Below, one piece after another: positions 1-10,775 of a stretch of DNA of 64,000 nt. Numbering within the stretch: position 1 is the first letter of the stretch; each line of letters begins with the position of its first letter. The notes below the pieces were generated by a model. That model searched no databases, was not told the origin of the DNA, and saw only the letters and a list, made by a program, of their open reading frames with translations. Made by a program: the position numbers and the translations under genes. The stretch covers positions 72,529,460-72,593,459 of the forward strand of contig CM055317.2 in the NCBI GenBank assembly GCA_029255685.2, written 5' to 3'. This DNA is from Silene conica. Lineage: Eukaryota; Streptophyta; Magnoliopsida; Caryophyllales; Caryophyllaceae.

Positions 1-889
1 AAGTATGTGAAGAAGTGATTCTGCTGATTGGATGTTAGCTGCGCGATGGGATTACATTGTTATCTAGGTAGGATACACTGACATTATACTTTATGAAGTG
101 ATATGAATGGATGTTTACTCTGTGATGTGTTATGAAAGGATGTTGCCTTGTATGTGATGGATGCAAGCATGAATTATATAAGAATGATATTGGTTGGATT
201 GATTGTGGATTATTGGCAATGGCATGAGTATTTCAGTATTTGATAGCATGATTAAATAATTATATTGTGGCATTCATGAGCATAGCATATGCATTGGTTA
301 TTGAGAAAGTTATGGTCAGATATTGTTCTGATATAAAGCCCAGGGTGGTTCTGTAGACCAGGCCTGGTGTCTTATCAGCTATTGAGCTGGTGTTCGGTGA
401 CGACCGATTATAGTCTGCCGGGAGGTTCGGTATGGCTTGGTGCAAGGGTATGAGTTTGAGATTGAGAATTGAGATTGAGATTGAGCTCGAGCATATCATT
501 GCATTTGCATATCATAATTGTTCATTATAATTTTGTGTTACCCTACTCAACCGCGAGGTTGACAGTGTATTCGTGTACACCTACGATGATCTGGAATGGG
601 GAGTAGATTCTGCAGGTCAGAGACAGATGAGCTAGGAGCTGGGGCAGGAATTTGAGATGCGTACTTTGGACCGACTTAGAATTTTATCACATCTAGAGAA
701 GTCATCAGTTGTATTTTCTTTTCTGTTATGTAGTAACTGTAATAACCAAGTTTAAATTTTATCGGTTTTTATAAAGTACTTTGGTTGTTTTACTTTGTTA
801 TTCACTACCTCGGACATTCCGAGATGGTAACAGCTCTATTTATTTGAGAATGTCTTGCTAAAGGCTCTTAAATAAATGGGGGTGTTACA
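1..889 (+). mobile_element. Right part of an LTR, probably Ty3/gypsy type
   Basis: The stretch ends at 881-889 in ggtgttaca, the usual 3' terminus of plant gypsy LTRs that begin TGTAACACC. It has the composition typical of such LTRs (GA-rich tracts, no long frame) and a block around 541-640 resembling the transcribed part of an LTR. The left end and any internal domain lie outside the window, so a solo LTR and the 3' LTR of a full element cannot be told apart. The family assignment is inferred from the terminus and general look only. Confidence 0.55.
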
Positions 890-1357
890 ACTAGCTCGAA
901 ATCAAAACATCAAATTCACCGTCTAGACAAAAAGGCGAGGAGTCCATCTGAAATAAAAATAGAATTAAAATTAAAATAACTAAAAAATAATTAGTTGAAT
1001 AATAAGAACACATGAAAATTACACACACTAGTTGCCCAAATGTCCAGTACATATAAAATGAGATGCAATGCCTAGCTACATACTCTTTTCGTCTCGGTCC
1101 ACAAAATAAAGTAAGTATAAACTATTCACTAAGACTATAGGACGACAGAGAGAGTAGCTAGTCAACTACTAAATCATGGTTCTTTTGCGCCAGACTTCGC
1201 TAGATGTGCCTTCAAGTCGGATTTACGTGCATTCTCACTAGACGTGGTAAGAGAGAGGCCGAGGATGAGGTCGAAGACGATGTGGGAGATGGTTAACCGG
1301 TTGTAATTGTACTGCCCTATTTCTGTAATAGTTATGAATCTTATGATTATTAATATT
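890..1357. other. No gene seen; short segment related to 3.9-4.0 kb
   Basis: AT-rich sequence without coding signal. A segment around 1230-1320 (gagaggccgaggatgagg and following bases) recurs in diverged form at about 3965-4020, so it is probably old dispersed repeat. Confidence 0.4.
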
Positions 1358-2296
1358 GGTTTTTCTAACGTGTGCCCTTAGGGCACATGTTAATAGTCTA
1401 AATACGGAAAGATTCACACCATATTTTTATTAATTATGGTAGAAATGAGTTTCTACCTAAGGCTGTGTTTGACAAGGCAAATAAGGTACATGATTTGTCT
1501 GAAATGACTTTTTTGCCAAAACAATCAGATACCTTATTTTTTTTTGGTGTTTGGCAAGTACCTGATTTGAGTGAAAAAGTACCTGAAATAAAAGGCTACC
1601 CCAGCCCCTAGGTAGCATTTGAGAAATCAGGTACATGTTTCATTTTCATCTACCTATTCTACCCTCGATTGTATAACGCTAATTAAGAAAATCAAACACA
1701 ATACAAAATTCTTACGTACTTCCCAAATATAACCCATAATCACCCCTAGTTTTTTCAATATATTTTCAAGGGTGTATTGTCGGAATTTTTTTACCTAATC
1801 GTTATATATTAATTATTTTCTCATTCTCTTTCAAATATATTGAAAAAATTTCATTATAACTTGTTAAATTTATATTTGAAATTAAGAATCTAAGATAAAA
1901 ATTTAAGAACGGGTATGTGAAGCCCGCCTTGCCCTCAGCCTAGTAAAAACGTAACGCCGTCAACGACAATAACACAAGAATAATAGTAAAAACGTAAAAG
2001 ATATCAATAATAAACCATGTCCTTTTCCGTCATTTTGTTAAATCTCAGCTACCTTTTCAGCTAGTTTCCAAACAATTTTAACAAAAATCAGCTACCTTTT
2101 CAGGTCTTAATTTTCAGCTACCTTTTCAGGTGGCTTTTCAGGTTTCAGATACCTTTTCAGGTTTCAGCTACCTTTTCAGGTTTCAGCTACCTTTTCAGCT
2201 AGTTTTGCCAAACAGACCCTAAGAATCAGATGAGAATATGTTGTTTCCGTATTTAGACTATTAACATGTGCCCTAAGGGCACGCGTTAGAAAAACC
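1358..2296. mobile_element. TIR element with about 53-bp terminal inverted repeats, carrying a nested MITE
   Basis: Terminal inverted repeats at 1358-1410 and 2244-2296 match almost base for base, each with an internal palindrome of the form gtgccc-ttaa-gggcac. The same terminal motif (ctaacgtgtgc, then an A/T stretch and atgttaat) is found near 26971-28030 and in weaker form near 19730, so it marks a family. No transposase is visible, so this is a non-autonomous copy. Removing the nested element at 1461-2219 leaves only about 180 bp, mostly TIR. No convincing target duplication was seen, so the superfamily is left open. Confidence 0.7.
1461..2219. mobile_element. Tourist-like (PIF/Harbinger) MITE, nested
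   Basis: The ends are GGCTGTGTTTG on the left and CAAACAGACCC on the right, imperfect inverted repeats, flanked by a 3-bp target duplication taa (1458-1460 and 2220-2222). That duplication is the signature of PIF/Harbinger elements. The right half holds about six copies of a unit like cagctaccttttcagg (2045-2210), with inverted counterparts in the left half. There is no coding capacity. Confidence 0.75.
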
Positions 2297-2304
2297 GATA
2301 TATA

Positions 2305-2585
2305 CTCCTTCCTAGTTTTTATAAGTGTCCCATTGTGGCCATGTTACAAAAATTAAGGAATATTAGTTGTTTAATATTTTTGGGTTGTGTAGGGGTATGA
2401 AATATATTAGTTGTTTAATATTTTGGGTTGGGTTAGGACTTAGGAGTGAGTGGATGGTAATAAGTAGAAATAGGTAAGGGTAGAATGGTAAAAACAAACA
2501 AAAAGCTTACTAAATATAGACAACGGGACACTTTGTTAAATAAACCGAAATAGACAATGGGACACTTATAAAAAGTAAGACGGAG
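2305..2585. mobile_element. Stowaway-like MITE
   Basis: Terminal inverted repeats start ctccttcctagttttt and end with the reverse complement (aaaagtaagacggag), flanked by TA at 2303-2304 and 2586-2587. The interior (a gtcccattgt near the left end, attagttgtttaatattt inside) matches another copy at 29593-29855. Confidence 0.75.
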
Positions 2586-2664
2586 TATATTTTTAGTTAA
2601 GCTTTCAATTCATGTTATCGCAATACAAATGTCAGGTCTGCCGCACCTTTGATCAAGATATTGA

Positions 2665-2709
2665 TAATAATCATCGATATAATTTATCACATTATATCGA
2701 TGATTATTA
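2665..2709. repeat. Near-perfect palindrome, 17-18 bp arms
   Basis: Arms at 2665-2682 and 2692-2709 (taataatcatcgatataa and its reverse complement) enclose a 9-nt spacer and would form a stable AT-rich hairpin. No role can be assigned. Confidence 0.7.
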
Positions 2710-2761
2710 AAAATGGGTTGGTGTTCATGCGGGTGATCATTAATTCGTCATGTATTTATGT

Positions 2762-3003
2762 CACTGGCGACCGCGGGGGCACGTGCCCACGTAACATATT
2801 AGAATGTATTTTTTTATAAGTACTTTTTATATATATGAAATTATCATGGTATAGTTGGTAGAGATAAAGAATTCTATGTAGTTGATCTTGAGTTCATGTA
2901 GTCTTTTATGTGTATAATAATAACTAATTTAGGGGGAAAATGTAAAAATGTTGTGTTAGACAAAATAGTGCCCCTCGGTTCTAATTTCCTAGGTCCGCCA
3001 CTG
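2762..3003. mobile_element. Short hAT-like non-autonomous element
   Basis: The left end cactggcgaccgcggg and right end ggtccgccactg form imperfect inverted repeats of the common plant hAT type (CAGTGGCGGACC). Flanking 8-mers atttatgt (2754-2761) and attcatgt (3004-3011) differ at one base, fitting an 8-bp hAT target duplication. The 242-bp body has no coding signal. Confidence 0.65.
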
Positions 3004-3239
3004 ATTCATGTTACAAGCTAACTCGGGTTCAGTTCGGGTTATTGGATTATATAAACACAAGAAAGATTTTGATGCTGACGGGATTTGAACCAGGGTTAAA
3101 AGAAACATCACCATTACTTAATAATAGCTTAATAAGCATACAAAAATAATTAGCTTAATCATAGAATGCAGGAAAATTATAATCTGAAACAAATACACAA
3201 ACACACAGCATTAATACAGCAAACGGGAGATGCAACATC

Positions 3240-3872
3240 GTCTACTAAATCATTATAGGAATATTAATAATAGTTGGACCTCAACCATCACCTTAAGGTT
3301 TTGGTTGAGATGGTTTGTGGGGGTATCCACCTTGTCCTTATCCCACAGGGCAATGGGGGAGGCAAACTTTTCGTCCTCAAGCTGGAGTTTTGGGACCGAG
3401 ACTGGGTGCTCAAGCGTGCACAACTACTGGTACTGCTCCATCTCAAATAGAAATTGAGGTCCAACTATTATTAATATTCCTATATTATAGGAATATTAAT
3501 AATAGTTGGACCTCAACCATCACCTTAAGGTTTTGATATAGGAAACCTTAAGGTTTTGATATAGGAATATTAATAATAGTTGGACCTCAACCATCACCTT
3601 AAGGTTTTGGTTGAGGCCCAACTATTATTAATATTCCTAATACGCTCCCTCACTCGAATGCCCGTTGGGCTTGAAGAGTGGTTAGTTTGCACAGGCCCCC
3701 CATACCGTGTGATGGTTTCCACTTCGTGAGTTTTCGAGGGTTTTGAGGTTGCCAGGATTCGAACCCGTGACCTTCGGTCACACTGGCTCTGATACCATGA
3801 TAGACGAACCATCTCAACCAAAACCTTAAGGTGATGGTTGAGGTCCAACTATTATTAATATTCCTATAATCA
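3240..3872 (-). mobile_element. Rearranged TRIM-like cluster of short LTR copies
   Basis: A motif of about 45-75 bp (ggaatattaataatagttgg followed by acctcaaccatcacc) occurs at least six times in both orientations: forward near 3257, 3486 and 3561, reverse near 3453, 3617 and 3838. Read on the minus strand, the copy ending about 3801 is followed at once by tggtatcagagcc, a primer-binding site for initiator tRNA-Met. A purine-rich gagtgagggagcg precedes the next copy near 3650. That is TRIM organisation with LTRs under 100 bp. Between 3310 and 3450 the plus strand carries a proline/glycine-rich frame (GYPPCPYPTGQWGRQ) that resembles a copia gag linker. The inverted copies make the region strongly self-complementary. 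Confidence 0.55.
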
Positions 3873-4246
3873 TGGTTTCTTAACTTCATTTGTGCCACCA
3901 AAAGTGGCTGCAATCAACTTACCGGGGTTAATTTGCCTCCTAAGCCCTCCTTGGCTAGATACGGTAGTAGAGAGGCCGAGGATAAGGACGGAGATGGTTA
4001 GCCAGTTGTTCTTGTACTTACCCGTTCTTAATAGATAGTTATCATGCTAATTAAGTTTTTAACTTGTGCTGCATTTCAGTGTCATGCAGCACCTTCTTAT
4101 ATACTGCAACTATTTAGCCGGCCACCCTTCGCTACTTACCGACTTACCGTATACCAATTTAAACAGCTAATTAACCGTAAGCAAAATTAAGCTGGAGAAT
4201 CAATCTCGTTTTCTTATCTTATTAGAAAAATAATAAGTCTTGTTTA
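3873..4246. other. No gene seen
   Basis: AT-rich intergenic sequence. About 3965-4020 is a diverged copy of a segment at 1230-1320. No frame of interest. Confidence 0.4.
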
Positions 4247-4309
4247 CCGTCAGTCACATGCTGAAGACGGATATGTCTCTCCCACAATTACACAAGTGGG
4301 AAGACAAAA

Positions 4310-4507
4310 TATTAGGCATAATAAGAGCTATGAATTAATGTAAGCTTATGATTCAATGAATCATAGTTATATTGTGTGGCTTAATGACAACCTTAGAGTT
4401 GCTCAATAGTTATTCAATAACTTTGTATAAATAGACCTCTTTATAGAGGAATGAGACAACAAAGCAAATACACAAATTATATCAACAATCCTCTGTTTGT
4501 TTTATCA
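4310..4507 (+). repeat. 5' LTR of the 4.3-9.1 kb copia element
   Basis: 198 bp. It contains a TATA-like tataaatagacc at about 4426-4437, the likely retrotransposon promoter, and ends directly at the tRNA-Met primer-binding site. Confidence 0.9.
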
Positions 4508-4572
4508 TGGTATCAGATTATTGGTTTCGCTCCCAAACATAATTTTGCTTCCGCTCACTCAAAACACGCAAT

Positions 4573-7500
4573 ATGACAAAACCATACAGTCCTCCTCCCA
4601 CAACCACCATTGATGCTATGTCTCCCTTTTATCTCGGGAGTCACGACATCCCTAGTCTTGTTCTCACCGATATTAAACTCGGTCCAAATAACTACGACGA
4701 ATGGAGTCGCTCCATGAGAATGTCGCTCAAATCTCGACGGAAATTTGGTTTTTGCGACGGCTTAATTAAAAAACCTACTGACCCTATTCTTCTCGAGCAA
4801 TGGGAAGTAATTCATTGTACTATTATACAATGGATAATGCGCACCATCGACCCGTCCATCAAGAGAAGCATTTCGTACTTTGAGGACGCGCGTCGTTTGT
4901 GGGACGATTTGGCTGAAAGTTTTGCAACTGTTGATGGATCCAAAATTCATGCCCTTAAAGAGGATCTTCACAATTGCAAACAAGATACGGGGATGACTGT
5001 GACCTCTTATTTTGGTGCTTTAAAAGTCCTTTGGGACGCTCTTGCCAATCACGAGCCGGTTTTTGCTTGCAATTGTGGTCACTGTACTTGCGGTATCACT
5101 AAAAATGCGCTTATCCGACAAGACTCAGAGCGTCTGCATAAATTTCTTATGGGTCTTGATCGCTCAATTTATGGTAATTTACGATCTCAATTGCTTTCTC
5201 TCGATACACTGCCGACCCTCAATCGCGCATTCCAATTAACAATCCAAGAAGAGCGTCTGAAGATGGGTAATCCTACCGTGCTTGCTGAACCCATCGATGC
5301 TGCGGCTTATGCTGTTCGACCAGCAACATCTGGTTCCACTACTCCCACGACAGATTGGCGTGCCCTTCGAGCACTTGAGAAACAAGAGCGTCGGAAATTA
5401 AAGTGCACTTATTGTACCGGGTCTGGACATGAAGCCCCATCTTGCTTTATACGGACACAAAAATTCCCTGATTGGTGGGGGGGATCGTCCTCGCACTGTT
5501 GACGAAGTAACTGCTCGCGCCCGTTCTAGTACAAGTGCGACTGCTTCAACTTCTGCCCGGGTGAATGTTGTTGCCGTGCCTTCTTCTTCTCCTGAGGACC
5601 ATCTGTCTGGTATGTGCTCTGACTGGATTATCGATACAGGGGCTTCCCGCCATGTTACTGGCGATGTTTCATGGTTCACTGATTCCCATTCTATACCAGC
5701 TTGCCCAATAACTTTACCAAGTGGACATACGGTCACGGCTAATGTCGCTGGGACAGTCTGTTTTTCAGCCTCTCTCTTTCTCACTGATGTTTTATTTGTT
5801 CCGAACCTTACTTGCAATCTGTTGTCCGTTTCGCAATTGGTCGCTGCTACGAATTGTGTTTTCAGTTTTACCAATCACTCCTGTCATATTCAGGACCCTT
5901 CGCTGAGGATGAGGATTGGAGTCGGTGAGCTACGGGACGGTCTTTATTTCCTTCGTGTGCTGGGACGGCCGGTTGCTATTCATGCAGTAAGCGCAGCAGC
6001 CTCTTTTGATTTATGGCATAAGCGGTTAGGACATCCCTCCAATAAAGTGGTTCATTTGCTTCCATAAGTTAGCAAGTTTAGTAATATTATTGATAATCCT
6101 TGTGATATTTGCCATCAGGCCAAACAACATCGTCACAATTTTCCATTAAGTCATAATAAGTCTGCAGATATTTTTTCTCTAATTCATTGTGATTTATGGG
6201 GCCCTTATCAAACTCCCTCTTCATGCGGTGCTAAATATTTTTTGACCCTTGTTGACGATTATTCACGGGCTGTGTGGGTTTATCTCCTCTTCGACAAAAC
6301 TGAAGTCACGACTACATTTATGAATTTTCTTGCTATGGTCGACACTCAGTTTTCTAAAAAGGTTAAAATAGTTCGGTCTGATAATGGTAATGAATTTAAT
6401 GCCATGGCTGAATATTTTACAAAACAAGGAATAATTTTTCAAACCTCTTGTGTGGGCACACCACAGCAAAATGGACGAGTTGAGCGTAAACATCGGCATT
6501 TGTTAAATGTGGCCCGTGCTCTGTTATTTCAGGCTCATCTTCCGGTTTCCTTGTGGGGTGAAAGTGTACTAACTGCTGCATATTTAATCAACTGTACACC
6601 CTCATTCCTCCTACAACATAAGACTCCTTATGAGCTTTTATTTAACACCATTCCGTCTTATCAAAATCTTCGGGTATTTGGGTGTCTATGTTTTGTGCAT
6701 AATCAGAATACTAAAGGAGATAAATTCGCAAAACGGAGTCGTAAATGTATCTTTGTTGGTTATCCGTATAATAAGAAAGGATGGAAAGTGTTTGATTTTT
6801 GTTTCTCGAGACGTGTATTTTTATGAGAATTCCTTTCCCTTCAATGAATCTCTTGCTAGCTCGGATTCCCCCTCTATTCCTACGGATACACCATTTGTAG
6901 ATGAACCCACAAGCCTATCCTCTGATCTTTCTACTCGTACTCCCACGGGTACTACTACTGCCGACTTGGATAATGTTGCTACTGTCGACACTCGAGAGAC
7001 TGTTGAAAATACGGAGCATCATGAAATTCCAGTAGATACTTCAGAAAATACGGGCACTGATGATACCTCGGGTACGGGTTCTAATACGGGAACGGGTACT
7101 GCTAATGAGGCAAATGCTACTGAAAATGCAGTACTTGGCCGCGGACATCGGGTTAAAATTCCTAACAGCCGTCTCCGTGGCTTCCTTGTTGGTACCGCTG
7201 CTGATCCCTGCACACCGCCGTCCTCGCCTGATAGCTCACCGTCATCTCCCTCATCTCCCTCAGGTACTGAGTACTCCCTGGTCAATTATATTAATTGCAA
7301 TAAATTCTCTTCTTCCTATCGCCACTTTCTTGCAGCAATAACGGTTGGGGTAGAACCCCCTTCCTTCCGTGTTGCGATTACAGACCCAAAATGGTGTCGT
7401 GCTATGCAAGACAAGATAAATGCTCTTGAAAATAATCACACATGGGACCTCACATCTTTGCCCAGTGATAAGAAGGCGCTCGGATGTCGTTGGGTGTATA

Positions 7501-8888
7501 AGATTAAGTATAAATCCAATGGCGATATTGAACGTTATAAAGCTCGCCTTGTCATATTTGGGAATCATCAAGTCAAAGGAATTGATTATGGTGAAACCTT
7601 CGCTCCCGTCGTCAAAATGGTTACAATCCGAGTTTTTCTTGCCGTTGCCGCAATTCGCAAATGGGAACTTCACCAGATGGACGTCCATAATGCTTTCTTA
7701 CATGGCGATCTGTCTGAGGAAGTCTATATGCGTTTGCCTCCGGGATTTAGTAAAGGCCATGAATGGAAGGTATGTAAATTGCGCAAATCTTTACATGGTC
7801 TTCGTCAAGCACCACGATGTTGGTTCGCTAAACTAGGGTCCGCCTTGCGTCAATATGGGTTTGTGCAATCCTATTCGGATTATTCCTTGTTTAGCTATGT
7901 TCAAACTGACATATGCATTCACGTCTTAGTTTATGTGGATGACTTGGTGATAGCCGGTAACAGTTCCAAGGCTATTACCTCCTTTAAAGCTTATCTTAAT
8001 ACCTGCTTCCACATGAATGACTTGGGTCCATTGAAGTATTTTTTGGGCATTGAAGTAGCTCGTAATTCCGAGGGAATTTTTCTTAATCAGCGTAAGTATG
8101 CTCTCGATATTATTTCGGAGACTGGACTACTTGGGGCAAAGCCTATTGCTACTCCCTTAGAGCAACATCATCAACTCGGTCTTGCCAAAGGGGAGCTCAT
8201 TTCGGATGCAGAGTCATATCGTCGACTTGTGGGTCGTCTTGTCTATCTTGCAGTGACACGCCCCGATATCACTTATGCAGTTCACTGTTTGTCCCAATTT
8301 CTACAGCACCCACGACAAGATCACATGAATGCCGCTCTTCGTGTGGTTCACTACTTAAAAGGCAAACCAGGTCAAGGGATTCTGCTCAAAACCGCAAACT
8401 CTTTAACCGTGATTGGGTGGTGTGACTCGGACTATTCTGGGTGTCCTTTGACACGGCGTTCTGTCTCCGGTTGGCTTGTTTTTCTCGGCGACTCTCCTGT
8501 CTCTTGGAAAACCAAGAAGCAGCACACGGTCTCTTTATCGTCTTCCGAAGCGGAATATCGATCCATGGCCAATGTCCTCTGTGAACTAAAATGGCTAGTG
8601 GGTCTTCTTTCTAGTTTGGGTATTTCGGTTCCTCGTCGTATGAAGATCTTCTATGACAATCAGTCGGCCTTACAGCTCGCTCACAATCCCATTTTTCACG
8701 AGCGTACTAAACATATTGAGGTGGTTTGTCATTTCATTCGAGATGCTATCACTGACGGTCTCGTCACTGCCACTCATGTTGATACTCGGTCTCAACTTGC
8801 CGATATTTTCACAAAATCTCTTGGCTCGGTTCAGTTTTCTTTTCTTCTTTGCAAACTTGGCGTCCTTGATCCGCACGCTCCAGTTTGA
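4573..8888 (+). pseudogene. Copia gag-pol polyprotein, disrupted
   Basis: Gag starts at 4573 with a copia N-terminal domain (DEWSRSMRMSL, residues about 35-50), a UBN2-type gag core and a CCHC knuckle (CTYCTGSGHEAPSC) near 5404-5445. The frame shifts in a run of seven G at 5477-5483. The next frame has an aspartic protease (WIIDTGASRHVTG) and the GAG-pre-integrase LWHKRLGHP, then an in-frame TAA at 6065-6067. Integrase continues in the same frame (HCDLWGP, VRSDNGNEF, GTPQQNGRVERK hold the D, D and E). A second frameshift lies near 6795-6805 in a T-rich stretch. RT (VYVDDLVIAG) and RNase H (SSSEAEYRSMA, LADIFTKSLG) run to the stop at 8886-8888. Domain order and motifs are clear. The three lesions mean no intact polyprotein. 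Confidence 0.92.
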
Positions 8889-8895
8889 GGGAGGG

Positions 8896-9080
8896 TATTA
8901 GGCATAATAAGAGATATGAATTAATGTAAGCTTATGATTCAATGAATCATAGTAATTGTGTGCCTTAATGACAACCTTAGAGTTGCTCAATAACTTTGTA
9001 TAAATAGACCTCTTTATAGAGGAATGAGACAACAAAGCAAATACACAAATTATATCAACAATCCTCTGTTTGTTTTATCA
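8896..9080 (+). repeat. 3' LTR of the 4.3-9.1 kb copia element
   Basis: 185 bp, lacking 13 bp (around tagttattcaata) present in the 5' LTR. Directly preceded by the polypurine tract and followed by the target duplication caaaa. The small frame running from 9024 into flanking DNA is not a gene. Confidence 0.9.
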
Positions 9081-9180
9081 CAAAAGGAAGGGAATGAAGC
9101 ATACCATGAGTCTTGCCACTTACATTTTATAAGAGGGGAATATCCGTTTTCAGTTTGTGACTGTCCGTCTTTAACGAGAA

Positions 9181-9470
9181 TTTGTGTTAAAAAAAACAAT
9201 ATTCTGGTTGAAGGCACGTCTTATATCGTTGTGACTTGTGATCATTTATGCATTGATCAATCAGTACATATCAATCGTATATCTTCCGACATAAACATAT
9301 TTCAAATGTTTTTTATATTCCGTGAAATTCATAACATTACTTTAAACAATGATATAATTTTACGTATTTGCTAAATCCGCACATGATATTACTTAAATCT
9401 CGCATACTTTGTCACCTTATTCCGAATTTACCCTTTATTAAAAAATCTCTCTTTTGTCATTTTCACCACA
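9181..9470. other. No gene seen
   Basis: AT-rich intergenic sequence without recognisable coding or repeat structure. Confidence 0.35.
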
Positions 9471-9832
9471 AACCAAATTGCTAATAATTTAATAATTTAA
9501 CAAATTATGAATTTTAATTCGCACATCCACAAATATTTTTGTTATTCTATCGACAAATTTATTAATATCCTTCTTTCAATTGATTGAATTAATATTTTTT
9601 ATCTTCAAGAAAGTGATTTTTACAATTAGGGTTGAAATTTAGGGATCTCTTTGTCACTACCAACCAAATTGCTAATAATTTAATAAATTATGGATTTTAA
9701 TTCGCACATTCACAAATAATTTCGCTATTCTATTAACAAATTTATTAATACCCGTATTTTAATTGATTGAATGAATGTTTTTTTATCTTAAAGAGCGTGA
9801 TTTTTACAATTAGGGTTTAAAATTTAGGTATT
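9471..9832. repeat. Tandem direct duplication, period about 191 bp
   Basis: Two diverged copies start at aaccaaattgctaataattt (9471) and at 9662, sharing attcgcacat(c/t)cacaaata, a poly-T/cttcaa segment and gtgatttttacaattaggg. Non-coding. Confidence 0.7.
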
Positions 9833-10399
9833 TTGGATTTTCGATTGTTGAATGTGCATCAATTTATGACGGCTGCTGGTGGGTCGGTTTATCGCAGCTA
9901 GTGGTGGTGTGTTCTGTTTGTGAGCAGCGGGTGGTGGGGCGAGTGCTACGTATTAGCTGAGCATATATGTTTTTTTTGAATTTTTTTTCTTTTGAATTGT
10001 CCTCTATAATTGTGTGAGAAAAATGAGAGGGATAAAATCGGTATAAGACGACAAAATGGGTGGGATTAAGCAAAATCTTGTGGAGGATTTAACAACAACC
10101 TAATTTTATGCTAGAGATATCCGGAAATCTCCGATTTAATATACCAATTTGTTTTTTGGACTCGAACTTAGAAAATTTTGACCGTTAAAATCACTAAAAA
10201 AATGATAAAACTTTGAAAGTTAAAACTAACATATATAGTTTTATTATAAAAATATTTTTCATGAAATTACATTTTTTTTGTCCAAAAACTTATGGGTATT
10301 AAGGAAGGAAAATACGATCGAAGTGTTGTCATGAAAGTCGAAAACCATACAAAAGTAAATGTGTATATCAGAATAGGTTGAAGGGAATTATCAACAAGT
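9833..10399. other. No gene seen; 5' flank of the tRNA
   Basis: Intergenic, AT-rich. A short minus-strand frame at 9864-10073 has no recognisable content. Confidence 0.35.
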
Positions 10400-10483
10400 G
10401 TCAGGATGGCCGAGTGGTCTAAGGCGCCAGACTCAAGTTCTGGTCTTCGAAAGAGGGCGTGGGTTCAAATCCCACTTCTGACA
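10400..10483 (+). tRNA. tRNA-Leu (anticodon CAA), nuclear type
   Basis: 84 nt and folds as a class II tRNA. Acceptor arms are GTCAGGA and TTCTGAC with discriminator A. The anticodon stem ccaga/tctgg encloses loop ctcaagt with CAA at 10434-10436. A long variable arm and the T arm with gggttcaaatccc follow. The A box (tggccgagtgg) and B box (ggttcaaatcc) are intact, and a short T run (ttttt, 10484-10488) can end Pol III transcription. The sequence is of the nuclear type, not the plastid trnL-CAA. There is no intron and the CCA tail is not encoded. Confidence 0.96.
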
Positions 10484-10775
10484 TTTTTGCTATTTTCTCT
10501 TTTTCCAACACAACTTCAGAACTACACGAATTCTGGACATTTTGATTTCAGCATTTGGAAACAGAAATTTAATGGCAGAATATCATTTCATATTTTACTC
10601 GTCGAAAAGGTTTGAAATATTTACACATACAATCTCCGAAAACCATTGCCTAAACTATTACAGAAATTATATACACTGCCAACTAAAAAACAATTCTCGC
10701 TAGCACTGCGCCTCTGGCAGAGCTGACACGCACATGAAGTCCCGGCTAAAAATCAAGCTCTAGCTCGAAAGTACC
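10484..10775. other. Intergenic/3' UTR between tRNA-Leu and the CBP60 gene
   Basis: About 290 bp with no coding signal. It probably holds the 3' UTR of the minus-strand CBP60-type gene that stops at 10776. Confidence 0.4.

Larger units (their letters stand above)
4310..9080 (+). mobile_element. Near-complete Ty1/copia retrotransposon with 5-bp target duplication
   Basis: LTRs at 4310-4507 and 8896-9080 start tattaggcataataag and end ttttatca. They differ mainly by a 13-bp deletion in the 3' copy and a few substitutions. The element is flanked by caaaa at 4305-4309 and 9081-9085. A primer-binding site (tggtatcagatt, 4508-4519) follows the 5' LTR at once, and a polypurine tract (gagggaggg) abuts the 3' LTR. 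The coding order gag, protease, integrase, RT, RNase H is that of copia. High LTR similarity suggests a fairly recent insertion, although the frame is broken in three places. Confidence 0.93.
4247..9180. mobile_element. MITE split by a copia insertion
   Basis: The left flank at 4247-4300 (ccgtcagtcacatgctgaag, acggatatgtctctccc) is the inverted counterpart of the right flank at about 9137-9180 (gaggggaatatccgttttc, agtttgtgactgtccgtc). Taking out 4310-9080 plus one caaaa leaves an element of roughly 160 bp with about 40-bp inverted ends. Similar ends occur at 16565-16710 and near 43004-43040, so it is a repeated family here. The MITE therefore predates the copia element. Confidence 0.6.

Noticed and set aside
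3315-3536. Short plus-strand protein gene
   Set aside because: The frame is a copia gag-like linker between inverted LTR motifs, with no start context or full domain.
9024-9374. 116-codon plus-strand frame
   Set aside because: It begins inside the copia 3' LTR and runs into flanking DNA; no family resemblance.
10400-10483. Plastid-derived trnL insertion
   Set aside because: The sequence is of the nuclear tRNA-Leu(CAA) type with intact Pol III boxes, and no plastid flanks are seen.
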